Shown piece after piece: positions 8,794 to 17,109 of a stretch of DNA of 64,000 bases. Every line of letters begins with the position of its first letter. Position 1 is the first letter of the stretch. A program made the translations under genes and the position numbers. The DNA is from Candidatus Uabimicrobium amorphum (GTDB lineage: Bacteria > Planctomycetota > Uabimicrobiia > Uabimicrobiales > Uabimicrobiaceae): positions 1,426,001-1,490,000 of the forward strand of contig NZ_AP019860.1 of NCBI RefSeq assembly GCF_009002475.1, written 5' to 3'. The notes below the pieces were generated by a model. It was not told where the DNA came from. It did not search any database and was given only the letters and a program-made list of their open reading frames with translations.

Positions 8794-10500
8794 ATGGCTG
8801 AACAAAAACGAAGAAGGTTAGGCTCTATTCTTCGAGCACTCGGAATTATAAACGATGGGCAACTGAAAAAAGCTCTTGCATACCAACAAGAGCACGGGGT
8901 TAAACTTGGCGAAGCGCTAATCCAAATGCAGTTTGCAACAACTGTTCAAGTTACTCAAGCATTAGCAAGACAGTTTAGTTTACCGTTTGTTGACGTAGCG
9001 CAGGGAAATATTCCGATGGAAGTAATAGAATGTATTCCTAGGCAAATAGTAGAAGAGAAGCAAATTCTTCCTGTGAAAAAAACCGCACGTTCGGTAATTG
9101 TGGCAATGACAGATCCATTGGACCTAGCCACTTTAGAAGATTTACGTTTCTTACTCGCATGTGATGTCGACTGCGCACTAACAACCCCAGCATCCATGCA
9201 AGAAGCTATTGCGAAATACTACAACATCGAAAAAAGTAATCTGGAAGATTTTTATGAACAAGTAACGGCAGCTGATCTAGACTATACCGTAGATCAAGTG
9301 GAAGAGGAAGATGTCGAAGAAGAAGATGATGACGCTCCTGTAATTCGCTTAGTGACGCTAATTATCAACGAAGCGTTGAAAAATAGAGCTTCCGATATCC
9401 ACATTGAGCCATTGGCAAACAGAATCCGCGTACGTTATCGTATTGACGGTGTTTGTCAAGAGGTGGACTCACCGCCGAAAAAATTGCAAGGTCCGATTTT
9501 GAGTCGTTTAAAAATTATGTCGGATATGAACATTGCCGAAAAAAGAATTCCTCAAGACGGTCGTATAAAACTAACTCTACAAGGTCGCGGAATCGACTTG
9601 CGTGTTTCTTCTCTACCGTGCTACCATGGCGAAAGTGTGGTTATGCGTATACTTGACAAAGAGAAAGCGCTGGTAAGTCTAGATATCCTCGGTTTTCACG
9701 AATCTGACTTCGAGCGATTTCAACGCATTATCAAAAAACCGAATGGTATCTTTCTAGTAACAGGACCTACGGGAAGTGGTAAAACGACGACTCTATACGC
9801 GGCACTGCAAGAACTCAATCGTCCAGACGTAAAGATTATTACCGCAGAAAACCCTGTGGAATACAATATTACTGGTATTAACCAATGCCAAGTACGCCAC
9901 GATATTGGCCTAAATTTTGCCACAATTCTCAAAGCGATGTTACGTCAGGCGCCCAACGTAGTACTTGTTGGGGAGATTCGTGACCAAGAAACAGCTGAAA
10001 TTGCGATACAAGCGGCGCTTACTGGGCACTTAGTATTTTCAACGCTGCACACCAACGACGCCCCAAGTTCCTTAACTCGTATTATTGACATGAACGTAAA
10101 ACCGTTCCTTGTTTCTTCCGCGGTACAGGCAGTACTTGCGCAACGACTTATTCGTAAAATATGTCCTCACTGTAAAGAACAATATGTTCCTGACGATGCG
10201 GAACTTATTTCCGTAGGTTTAAACCCTGATGCGACACGTCATACGCGAATCTACAGAGCTGTCGGTTGTGATCAATGCAAAGGCGTTGGCTACCGAGGAC
10301 GTATGGGAGTGTACGAAATGCTGGAGATGTCTCCTCAATTACGTGAACTGGTATTCCACCAAGCATCTACCATCAAAATACGCGATGAAGCAAAGCTCTC
10401 AGGTGGAATGGCTACCCTACAAGAAGATGGGGTACGCAAAATTTTAGCAGGAACAACAACAATTGATGAAGTACTACGTGTTACACACGCAAAACATTAA
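8794..10500 (+). CDS. PilB/GspE-type secretion/pilus assembly ATPase (copy 1)
   Basis: Residues 1-150 form the MshEN/GspE N-terminal domain (GSILRALGIINDGQLKKAL, GEALIQMQFATTVQVTQAL). An acidic linker rich in Glu/Asp follows, then the hexameric ATPase domain. Walker A GPTGSGKTTTL is near residue 323, the Asp box and Walker B segment VVLVGEIRDQETAEIA follow, and the zinc-binding CxxC pairs are ICPHCKEQY (about 456) and CDQCKGVGYRG (about 491). Such ATPases power pilus or pseudopilus extension at the inner membrane. I favour ATG 8794; an in-frame TTG lies two codons upstream and neither has a strong ribosome site. The gene is followed 11 bases later by pilT. Whether it serves pili or type II secretion cannot be decided here. 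Confidence 0.9.
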   Translation: MAEQKRRRLGSILRALGIINDGQLKKALAYQQEHGVKLGEALIQMQFATTVQVTQALARQFSLPFVDVAQGNIPMEVIECIPRQIVEEKQILPVKKTARSVIVAMTDPLDLATLEDLRFLLACDVDCALTTPASMQEAIAKYYNIEKSNLEDFYEQVTAADLDYTVDQVEEEDVEEEDDDAPVIRLVTLIINEALKNRASDIHIEPLANRIRVRYRIDGVCQEVDSPPKKLQGPILSRLKIMSDMNIAEKRIPQDGRIKLTLQGRGIDLRVSSLPCYHGESVVMRILDKEKALVSLDILGFHESDFERFQRIIKKPNGIFLVTGPTGSGKTTTLYAALQELNRPDVKIITAENPVEYNITGINQCQVRHDIGLNFATILKAMLRQAPNVVLVGEIRDQETAEIAIQAALTGHLVFSTLHTNDAPSSLTRIIDMNVKPFLVSSAVQAVLAQRLIRKICPHCKEQYVPDDAELISVGLNPDATRHTRIYRAVGCDQCKGVGYRGRMGVYEMLEMSPQLRELVFHQASTIKIRDEAKLSGGMATLQEDGVRKILAGTTTIDEVLRVTHAKH

Positions 10501-10511
10501 GGAGAGAAAAA

Positions 10512-11594
10512 TTGCCTGATATGAATCAACTGTTACAGTTAGTAATTGACAAAGGTGGCTCTGACTTACATCTTACGGTTGGGCGTCCTCCTGTTGTGCG
10601 TTTACACGGAAGAATGCGAACTCTAAATACCCCTCCTTTGACACCAGAAGATACTAATGACTTAATGAAAAGTATCACTGGGGAACGTTATCAACAAGAG
10701 TTGGACGAATTGGGAAGCACTGACTTCGGTTTTGCGTTTGGTGAGCAGGCTCGTTTTCGTTCGGCTGTTTTTAAACAAAGAGGTAACATTGGATTAGTGT
10801 TGCGCCAAATATCCAATACACTCCTGACAATGGAACAAATCGGTTTGTCGCATAACATTAAAAGTTTATTGGCGAAACCTCGAGGAATGATACTTGTAAC
10901 CGGTCCTACAGGAAGTGGGAAGTCGACGACTTTGGCTTCGATGATTAACTTTATCAACGAAGAGCATGATCATCACATTATTACTATTGAAGATCCTATT
11001 GAGTTTTATCACGAACACAAGAAATCTATTATCACCCAGCGTGAAGTAGGTGTAGATGTTGATTCGTTTTCCGAGGCATTGCGACGTGCTTTGCGTATGG
11101 ACCCCGATGTAATTCTCGTTGGTGAGATGCGCGACCTAGAAACAATCAGTGCTGCCATTACCGCAGCGGAAACAGGACACCTTGTTTTTGGGACACTTCA
11201 CACCACGGGAGCAGCAAAAACAATCGACCGTGTTATCGATGCTTTCCCTCAAGCACAACAGGAACAAGTTCGGGTACAGTTGGCAGGATCTCTCGTCGCT
11301 GTAATATCGCAGTTACTAGTACCACGATGTGATAAGCAAGGAGTTATCGCTGCTCATGAGATTATGATCGTAACCTCAGCTATTTCAAACTTAATCCGTG
11401 AAAATAAAACATTTCGTATAGACTCTTCTATACAAACGGGTAAAAAATATGGTATGAAACTGCTTGATGATACATTGTTTCGTTACTTTGCCGAAAAGAA
11501 GATAAAGTACTCGGATGCAATGCAACGAGCGCAAGATCCTATCGCTCTACAGGAACGAATCAAGCAGGCAAGTGAACAGGCTCAGTCTCAATAA
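10512..11594 (+). CDS. pilT: Type IV pilus retraction ATPase PilT
   Basis: This 360-residue protein has the PilT layout: an N-terminal PAS-like domain starting MNQLLQLVIDKGGSDLHLTVGRPP, Walker A GPTGSGKSTTL near residue 130, and His/Asp boxes in HHIITIEDPIEF. Walker B is in DPDVILVGEMRDLETI, and the PilT hallmark near the C-terminus reads AISNLIRE (usually AIRNLIRE). PilT depolymerises type IV pili for twitching. The start is probably the TTG at 10512: GGAGAG at 10501-10506 leaves the expected 5-base gap, whereas ATG 10521 would be 14 bases away. Its presence between two PilB/GspE copies indicates that at least one of them drives a retractable type IV pilus. Confidence 0.93.
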   Translation: MPDMNQLLQLVIDKGGSDLHLTVGRPPVVRLHGRMRTLNTPPLTPEDTNDLMKSITGERYQQELDELGSTDFGFAFGEQARFRSAVFKQRGNIGLVLRQISNTLLTMEQIGLSHNIKSLLAKPRGMILVTGPTGSGKSTTLASMINFINEEHDHHIITIEDPIEFYHEHKKSIITQREVGVDVDSFSEALRRALRMDPDVILVGEMRDLETISAAITAAETGHLVFGTLHTTGAAKTIDRVIDAFPQAQQEQVRVQLAGSLVAVISQLLVPRCDKQGVIAAHEIMIVTSAISNLIRENKTFRIDSSIQTGKKYGMKLLDDTLFRYFAEKKIKYSDAMQRAQDPIALQERIKQASEQAQSQ

Positions 11595-11612
11595 CTTAGA
11601 AGGTACTAAAAT

Positions 11613-13316
11613 ATGGCGAGAAGATTATTAGGACAAATATTAAAAGATAAAAACTTAATAACAGAACCGCAAATTCAGCAAGCACTTTCCATCCAAAAAA
11701 ATCAAGGTGGTGCTATTGGGAAAATTTTTATTGACCAAGGATGGGTGTCAGACCAAGAGGTACTGTTTGCTCTTGGTGAACAGTTTGGCATGAGTGCGAT
11801 CAATCTCGATGAAAAAGAACTCGATACAGACATTATTAAAAAAGTGCCTTATTCCATGGCCAATATCTATCGTGTAATACCTGTTTCTTTTAAAGATGAT
11901 ATGTTGACCATCGCGATGGCTGATCCTATGAATGTACAAGTTCTTGACGACTTGCGTATGATGCTACACTGTGAAGTGCAAGGGGCTGTATCCAACGAAG
12001 AGCAAATTCAACGTGCTATCGACAAATACTACAGTGATGATGGTGGTGGAAACTTCGACGAACTCATCAACGAGTTCAAACAAGAAGAAGAAATGGTGGA
12101 AGTTTCCGAGGCAAAAGAGGGCTACGACTTAGATGATGTTAACCGCATGGCGGAGTCGGCTCCGGTAATTAAACTACTCAACCTGATACTTATGCAGGCG
12201 ATTAAAGACAAGGGATCTGACATTCACTTTGAGCCTTTTGAACGTGACTTTAAAATTCGCTACCGTGTGGATGGTGTACTATACGAAATGATGCCACCAC
12301 CGCAAAACTTAGCTTTAGCACTTATCTCGCGTATTAAGGTAATGAGTAACCTTGACATTTCTGAAACGCGACTTCCTCAAGATGGTCGTATCGAATTAAC
12401 CATTGGTGGTCGTCCGGTTGACCTTCGTGTATCGACTTTACCAACAATGTTCGGTGAAAGTTGTGTAATGCGTATTCTTGACCGTACTGTCGTAAACCTT
12501 GACCTCGAAAGTGTAGGGCTACGTGAACGTGAACTAGAAACTATGCGCAACTTTATCGCAAAACCGAATGGAATTGTCTTGGTAACCGGCCCAACAGGAT
12601 CTGGAAAGACAACCACTTTATATTCAGCGCTAAGTGAAGCAAATAAAATTGAAGTGAAAATTATTACGACGGAAGATCCTGTCGAATATGACATCGATGG
12701 AATTATGCAGTGTCAGGTGAATCATGATGTGGGTTTGACATATGCAGCAGCACTCCGTAGTATTTTGCGTCAAGACCCTGATAAAGTGTTAGTGGGTGAG
12801 ATTCGCGATAAAGAAACTGCGGGTATCGCAATCGAAGCCGCCCTGACAGGACACTTAGTATTTTCGACTCTTCACACCAACGACTCCGCTGGTTCTGTAG
12901 CGCGTTTGGTCGACATGGGAATAGAGCCATTCTTGATTGCAGCGACTGTGCAGGGGGTAATTGCCCAACGTCTTGTTCGTCGAATATGCACAAACTGCAA
13001 AGTAGAATATAGCCCTGCTCTGGAAGAAGTTCACGAGCTAGGTATGGAACCTGAGAATATTGGTTCTAAGAAGTTTGCCTACGGAAAAGGATGTGCAAAC
13101 TGTAATAAGTCCGGATATCGTGGACGAACAGCCTTATATGAAATTTTAGTTGCGAATGATAATATTGCGCAGATGATTCTCGAAAGAGGTTCTACAGGAC
13201 AAATACGCGATTTAGCGCGAGAACAAGGTATGCGAACACTACGCGAAAGTGGTTTACTCGCTATTTTTGATGGTATAACCACCGTGGAAGAGGTTGTGCG
13301 AGAAACGTTGTTTTAG
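11613..13316 (+). CDS. PilB/GspE-type secretion/pilus assembly ATPase (copy 2)
   Basis: This is a second full-length PilB/GspE paralogue (567 residues). It has an N-terminal MshEN domain (GQILKDKNLITEPQIQQAL), Walker A GPTGSGKTTTLYSAL near residue 325, Walker B KVLVGEIRDKETAGIA, and CxxC pairs ICTNCKVEY and CANCNKSGYRGRTALYEIL. AGAAGG precedes the ATG by 9 bases. The gene lies 18 bases after pilT and about 70 bases before the PilC/GspF gene, its natural membrane partner. The two copies share the ATPase core but differ in linker and N-terminal sequence, so they look like old paralogues rather than a recent duplication. The closeness to pilC makes this copy the better candidate for PilB. Confidence 0.9.
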   Translation: MARRLLGQILKDKNLITEPQIQQALSIQKNQGGAIGKIFIDQGWVSDQEVLFALGEQFGMSAINLDEKELDTDIIKKVPYSMANIYRVIPVSFKDDMLTIAMADPMNVQVLDDLRMMLHCEVQGAVSNEEQIQRAIDKYYSDDGGGNFDELINEFKQEEEMVEVSEAKEGYDLDDVNRMAESAPVIKLLNLILMQAIKDKGSDIHFEPFERDFKIRYRVDGVLYEMMPPPQNLALALISRIKVMSNLDISETRLPQDGRIELTIGGRPVDLRVSTLPTMFGESCVMRILDRTVVNLDLESVGLRERELETMRNFIAKPNGIVLVTGPTGSGKTTTLYSALSEANKIEVKIITTEDPVEYDIDGIMQCQVNHDVGLTYAAALRSILRQDPDKVLVGEIRDKETAGIAIEAALTGHLVFSTLHTNDSAGSVARLVDMGIEPFLIAATVQGVIAQRLVRRICTNCKVEYSPALEEVHELGMEPENIGSKKFAYGKGCANCNKSGYRGRTALYEILVANDNIAQMILERGSTGQIRDLAREQGMRTLRESGLLAIFDGITTVEEVVRETLF

Positions 13317-13386
13317 AAGATCTATGTTTGCTTTTGTAAAAACAGAATTATTGGCATGCCAGTAGTTCGATAAGAAAGGATTTGTT

Positions 13387-14481
13387 ATGGCTAATGCTGG
13401 TGAAGCAAAAAAAGGTAAATCACTATCTTTGAGTTTTAGTAAAGGAGTTAGTTCAAAAGAACTAACAACTTTCACCACTCAGCTTTCTACTCTACAAGAC
13501 GCGGGGCTTCCCATTGTGCGAAGTTTAAAAATTCTAGCGGGCCAGTTAAAACCAGGGACCTTGCAACGTACTATTTACACTGTTGCTGACGATGTTGAAG
13601 GCGGTAGTACGTTTTCAGAAGCGTTGTCTAAACACCCCAAAATTTTTGACCGTTTATTTGTAAACATGATTAAAGCTGGTGAGATGGGGGGGGTACTAGA
13701 CACCATTCTCCGTCGTTTGTCAGACTTCATGGAGAAGTCCGAAAAACTGAAAAAGAAAATTATCGGAGCGGCGGTTTACCCGATTGCGGTACTTACTGTT
13801 GCGGGTGGTATCTTGGCAATCATTATGATTCTCGTTGTACCACAGTTTAAAGAAATTTTTAGAGACATGGGAGTTGATCTACCATTTATCACTCAACTTC
13901 TTATCAACATGAGTGACAACATGGCCTCTTTATGGTGGGTAGCTCTACTTGTTATTTTTGCTGTCATGACTATATTCCGACTTATTGCTAGTAACAAACG
14001 CGGAAAACTGATGCTTGACACAATTGTCTTGCGTTTACCGGTGTTTGGCGACATCGTTCGTAAATCTAGTATCAGTCGTTTTACCCGAACACTAGGAACG
14101 TTGATTACTTCTGGTGTAGCGATCTTAGAAGCGTTACAAATTGTAAAAAATGCGATTGGTAACCAAATCATTGCTAGGGCAATTCAAGCTGTTCAAGATA
14201 GTATTCGCGAAGGGGAAAGTATTGCAGAACCTCTGGCGAATAGTGGTGAATTTGACGACATCGTTGTAAATATGATCGATGTAGGTGAAGAAACCGGTGA
14301 ACTGGATAAGATGCTTATCAAGGTTGCAGACAACTACGACGAAGAGGTAGATGTACTCGTTACTTCCATGGTAAGTTTGATGGAACCAGCGCTTATTATC
14401 GGAATGGGTTTGGTCATTGGTTTTATTGTAATCGCCCTATTCTTACCGCTAATCAAACTAGTACAAGATATGGGACAATAA
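13387..14481 (+). CDS. PilC/GspF inner-membrane platform protein
   Basis: The 364-residue product has two copies of the T2SSF domain. The first contains FTTQLSTLQDAGLPIVRSL and VNMIKAGEMGGVLDTILRRL; the second contains FTRTLGTLITSGVAILEAL and VNMIDVGEETGELDKML. Transmembrane helices lie near residues 125-150, 178-196 and 337-357. This polytopic protein is the platform on which the PilB or GspE motor acts. It is somewhat shorter than the usual 400 residues because the N-terminal cytoplasmic extension is short. The ribosome site AGAAAGGA precedes ATG 13387. It is the last gene of the motor block and is followed by a strong stem-loop. Confidence 0.92.
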   Translation: MANAGEAKKGKSLSLSFSKGVSSKELTTFTTQLSTLQDAGLPIVRSLKILAGQLKPGTLQRTIYTVADDVEGGSTFSEALSKHPKIFDRLFVNMIKAGEMGGVLDTILRRLSDFMEKSEKLKKKIIGAAVYPIAVLTVAGGILAIIMILVVPQFKEIFRDMGVDLPFITQLLINMSDNMASLWWVALLVIFAVMTIFRLIASNKRGKLMLDTIVLRLPVFGDIVRKSSISRFTRTLGTLITSGVAILEALQIVKNAIGNQIIARAIQAVQDSIREGESIAEPLANSGEFDDIVVNMIDVGEETGELDKMLIKVADNYDEEVDVLVTSMVSLMEPALIIGMGLVIGFIVIALFLPLIKLVQDMGQ

Positions 14482-14516
14482 CCACAGCTTTAAAACCAGC
14501 TTTAGCAAACCGTTGA

Positions 14517-14556
14517 AATGTTATTCCTGCAATAGGCAGGAATAACATTTTCTATT
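14517..14556 (+). terminator. Stem-loop terminator after the pilus motor block
   Basis: Bases 14517-14530 and 14536-14549 form a perfect 14-bp stem with a 5-base loop (AATAG), followed by TTCTATT. It sits 35 bases past the pilC/gspF stop. The T tract is imperfect, but stem length and position support termination. Confidence 0.7.
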
Positions 14557-14643
14557 AATAACTCCGACACACAACATTTCGCATTATCTATACCTTTCAC
14601 ATAAATCAGAAAGGAGATGCGGGGGCAACCTCGTAATAACCAT

Positions 14644-15813
14644 ATGAAAGTTTTTGTTTGGATATTCTTATTTGTCACTTCTCTACATGCCATTGAATTT
14701 TCCGAAACTTTAGCCAAAAATATTCAATCGTATATAAAACCTCTCCTCGAAAAAAACTTAGCGCAAAAAACTCAGCGATCTCAACCGCGTCTAGGGATTG
14801 AATTTTCTGTAAGTGAAAATCAGATGAATTTCTTTTTGTCGCGAAGAAGTCAACGCGATACTTTATTTAGCGTTGTTGTACGAAAAGAGCAACAAACTCT
14901 GGACACAAATGCAGTGGTTCTTTACCCTGAAGAAAAACAAATTATAAAAAGTGCTCTGCGTATTTTTATAAGTGAGTACAATGCAAATGAAACTATAATC
15001 GTTGGTCCTATTGCTTGGGGAATTTCGAAGAAGGGTGTCTGTAATTTATATGTAGAACCGCGAGACGAGGCTGGGGACAACTTGGCTAGTCAGTTGGCAT
15101 TTGGTACACCTTTGCTCATTTTGGAGAGTAACGAAGACAACACTTTTTTCCGTGTACAAGGTTGTAGTGACGGCTACTTGGGGTGGATAAATAGCCGCGA
15201 CTTTCGTTTTGTAACACAGGACCACTGGGATGAATGGAATGCTAGTGTTGTGACTTGTAACACCAAAGAAATCATGTTGAAAAATATGGCAATTCCAGCA
15301 GGCGGACGATTCGCGCTGCTGTCCTACAAGGGTAAAACCATTCATGTTCGCGATTTTGCAAACAATAAATGGGAGTTTGCGAAAGAAGATTTCAGCATGT
15401 ACCTTAGTCAACAAGAGAAAATAATCGACACAGCGCGTAAATTCCTCCCCAAATCGCTGTTGGCAACACAAAAGTATTTGTGGGGTGGAACAACAACGCC
15501 ACAAACCGACTGTAGTGGATTTGTACAACTAACCTATCGCATGCATAATATACTTTTGCCTCGCGATTCAGATCAACAATATCAATACAGCAAAAAAATA
15601 AAATTAGAAAATGCGCAATCGGGTGATCTAATTTTTTTCAGTAAACACGGTAAACATCCTACCCATGTAGGTTTACATATCGATAATGATTTATTTATTC
15701 ACTGCTCAGCTTCTGGCCCTTACTCAGGAGTGAAAATCAATAGTTTAAGCGGTGAAAGTGATTATGAAAAATATTTAAGAAAGATTTATTATGCTTCGGG
15801 ACGTATTAAATAA
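14644..15813 (+). CDS. Secreted NlpC/P60 cysteine peptidase with SH3-like domain
   Basis: I start at ATG 14644 because it begins a signal peptide (MKVFVWIFLFVTSLHA). The upstream ATG at 14617 directly abuts its AGGAG and adds nine polar residues. The 389-residue protein has a bacterial SH3-like segment around residues 130-200 (VCNLYVEPRDEAG to YLGWINSRDFRFV). A C-terminal NlpC/P60 domain follows, with catalytic Cys in TDCSGF (about residue 290) and His in HPTHVGLH (about residue 341). These enzymes cut peptidoglycan stem peptides, so the cell probably has a peptide-crosslinked wall. The 3' end overlaps the next gene by 23 bases, which suggests coupled translation. Confidence 0.9.
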   Translation: MKVFVWIFLFVTSLHAIEFSETLAKNIQSYIKPLLEKNLAQKTQRSQPRLGIEFSVSENQMNFFLSRRSQRDTLFSVVVRKEQQTLDTNAVVLYPEEKQIIKSALRIFISEYNANETIIVGPIAWGISKKGVCNLYVEPRDEAGDNLASQLAFGTPLLILESNEDNTFFRVQGCSDGYLGWINSRDFRFVTQDHWDEWNASVVTCNTKEIMLKNMAIPAGGRFALLSYKGKTIHVRDFANNKWEFAKEDFSMYLSQQEKIIDTARKFLPKSLLATQKYLWGGTTTPQTDCSGFVQLTYRMHNILLPRDSDQQYQYSKKIKLENAQSGDLIFFSKHGKHPTHVGLHIDNDLFIHCSASGPYSGVKINSLSGESDYEKYLRKIYYASGRIK

Positions 15814-16294
15814 ATTCGCTATAATGAGTTGTATGATCGTTATTGCTTGCTCTCCATCGCAAATTAACTTGAATGAAGCACGTAGTACGGATGCCACAGC
15901 GCAAGATATGGAAGGCTATGCGCAAAGTGATGATCCTCTTCTACGTGAGTCTACGGCGGGAAATCCCAACACTCCTGTTTCGATTTTAGAGAAATTGGCG
16001 AAAGATCAGGATGAAGCAGTGCGTAGAGCAGTTGCCGAAAACCCCAACACCACCGCCGCAATATTACAACAGTTGGCTTCCGATGAAAGTTGGATTGTGC
16101 GCGATGTTGTGGCATTTCATGAAAATACCGATGAAAACACATTGCGAAAATTAGCGGAAGATTCGCAATACGAGGTAAGATTGACAGTTGCAGATAACTC
16201 CAAAACTCCTACGGACACACTTGAGAAACTTTCTCAAGATGGCAATGAAGAAGTACAGAGCCTCGCGACAAAAAATTTACAAATGCGAAAATAG
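15791..16294 (+). CDS. Lipoprotein with leucine-rich variant (LRV) repeats
   Basis: The N-terminus has a hydrophobic segment ending in the lipobox IVIAC (Cys 20). The mature part carries about four 24-residue units of the type NPNT..AILQQLASDE.W.VR..VA, typical of LRV repeats, near residues 50-165. LRV solenoids usually bind partners; the function here is unknown. The start overlaps the NlpC/P60 gene by 23 bases. A second in-frame ATG at 15824 would shorten the signal but keep the lipobox. Location is probably the periplasmic face of a membrane. Co-expression with a wall hydrolase suggests, without proof, an envelope role. Confidence 0.75.
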   Translation: MLRDVLNKFAIMSCMIVIACSPSQINLNEARSTDATAQDMEGYAQSDDPLLRESTAGNPNTPVSILEKLAKDQDEAVRRAVAENPNTTAAILQQLASDESWIVRDVVAFHENTDENTLRKLAEDSQYEVRLTVADNSKTPTDTLEKLSQDGNEEVQSLATKNLQMRK

Positions 16295-16298
16295 ATAC

Positions 16299-16326
16299 TT
16301 GCAAGCGTAAATATTTTCTGTATAGT
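16299..16326 (+). promoter_or_regulatory. Candidate promoter of the superoxide dismutase gene
   Basis: TTGCAA (16299-16304) and TATAGT (16321-16326) are 16 bases apart and lie about 80 bases before the sod start codon. This fits a sigma70-type promoter in the short gap after the LRV gene. Confidence 0.4.
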
Positions 16327-16349
16327 AACAGAATTAAATTAAATGTTGT

Positions 16350-16367
16350 TCCCCAGTTCTCTGGGGA
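16350..16367 (+). promoter_or_regulatory. Leader hairpin of the superoxide dismutase mRNA
   Basis: TCCCCAG and CTGGGGA (16350-16356 and 16361-16367) form a 7-bp GC-rich stem with a TTCT loop. It lies inside the predicted 5' leader, about 40 bases before the start codon. It is not followed by T residues, so it is more likely an mRNA stability or control element than a terminator. Confidence 0.45.
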
Positions 16368-16405
16368 GAAAAAATATACTTGATTTCAAAAGAGGGAGTA
16401 CAATC

Positions 16406-17017
16406 ATGGGATTTTCAATACCAGATCTACCATATGATTACAACGCATTGGAACCTCACATTGATGCACGCACAATGGAAATTCATCACAGCAAACACCA
16501 TGCAGGATATGCGAAGAAATTGAACGCAGCTCTTGAAGGTGCAAATCATGCTGCGGATGATGCTGAGGCTCTACTCAAAGATTTAAATGCTGTTCCAGAA
16601 TCAATAAGAACAGCTGTTCGTAACAATGGTGGTGGTTATGTAAACCATAATTTATTCTGGGAAGTTATGGCTCCTAATGCTGGTGGCGAACCAGAAGGTG
16701 ATTTAGCTACCGCAATTAATGAAACCTTTGGTAGTTTTGCTGCTTTCCAAGAAAAATTCACAACAGCTGCTGGTACACGTTTTGGAAGTGGCTGGGCATG
16801 GCTGAGTGTGAAAGATGGAAAACTTGCTGTTAGCAGTACTGCAAACCAAGACAACCCTCTTAGTGAAGGTGCAACCCCTATTCTTGGACTAGATGTGTGG
16901 GAGCATGCTTATTATTTAAATTACCAAAATCGTCGTCCAGACTATGTTAAGTCATGGTGGAACGTCGTTAATTGGAAAGCTGTTGCAGAAAAATACGCAA
17001 AAGCCATGGGCAAATAA
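16406..17017 (+). CDS. sodA: Manganese-type superoxide dismutase
   Basis: From ATG 16406, behind GAGGGAG, the protein is 203 residues ([20 protein letters not shown]), the usual SOD length. An ORF start at 16343 would lie before the leader hairpin. Metal ligands are visible: His in [12 protein letters not shown], His in NHNLFWEVM, and Asp and His in [14 protein letters not shown]. The segment STANQDNPL has the Gln typical of Mn-type enzymes; Fe types usually carry that Gln elsewhere. The enzyme converts superoxide to oxygen and hydrogen peroxide in the cytoplasm. It has its own promoter, leader hairpin and terminator, so it is a single-gene unit. Metal preference by sequence alone is probable, not certain. 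Confidence 0.93.
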   Translation: MGFSIPDLPYDYNALEPHIDARTMEIHHSKHHAGYAKKLNAALEGANHAADDAEALLKDLNAVPESIRTAVRNNGGGYVNHNLFWEVMAPNAGGEPEGDLATAINETFGSFAAFQEKFTTAAGTRFGSGWAWLSVKDGKLAVSSTANQDNPLSEGATPILGLDVWEHAYYLNYQNRRPDYVKSWWNVVNWKAVAEKYAKAMGK

Positions 17018-17044
17018 CAGTTTTAAGATATAATTAATCTACTG

Positions 17045-17082
17045 GGCGATAGTTGGTTTCATGCCATCTATCGCCTTGTTTT
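17045..17082 (+). terminator. Terminator after superoxide dismutase gene
   Basis: GGCGATAG (17045-17052) pairs with CTATCGCC (17068-17075), with further TGG/CCA pairing inside, and is followed by TTGTTTTAT. It lies 28 bases past the sod stop and before the start of the next gene. Confidence 0.65.
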
Positions 17083-17109
17083 ATACCATGCCCTTTATCG
17101 GAGAAAAAT

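Noticed and set aside
14550-14643. Riboswitch before the NlpC/P60 gene (c-di-AMP type considered because of the gene)
   Set aside because: The leader is under 100 bases and the conserved ydaO core and pairing are not visible.
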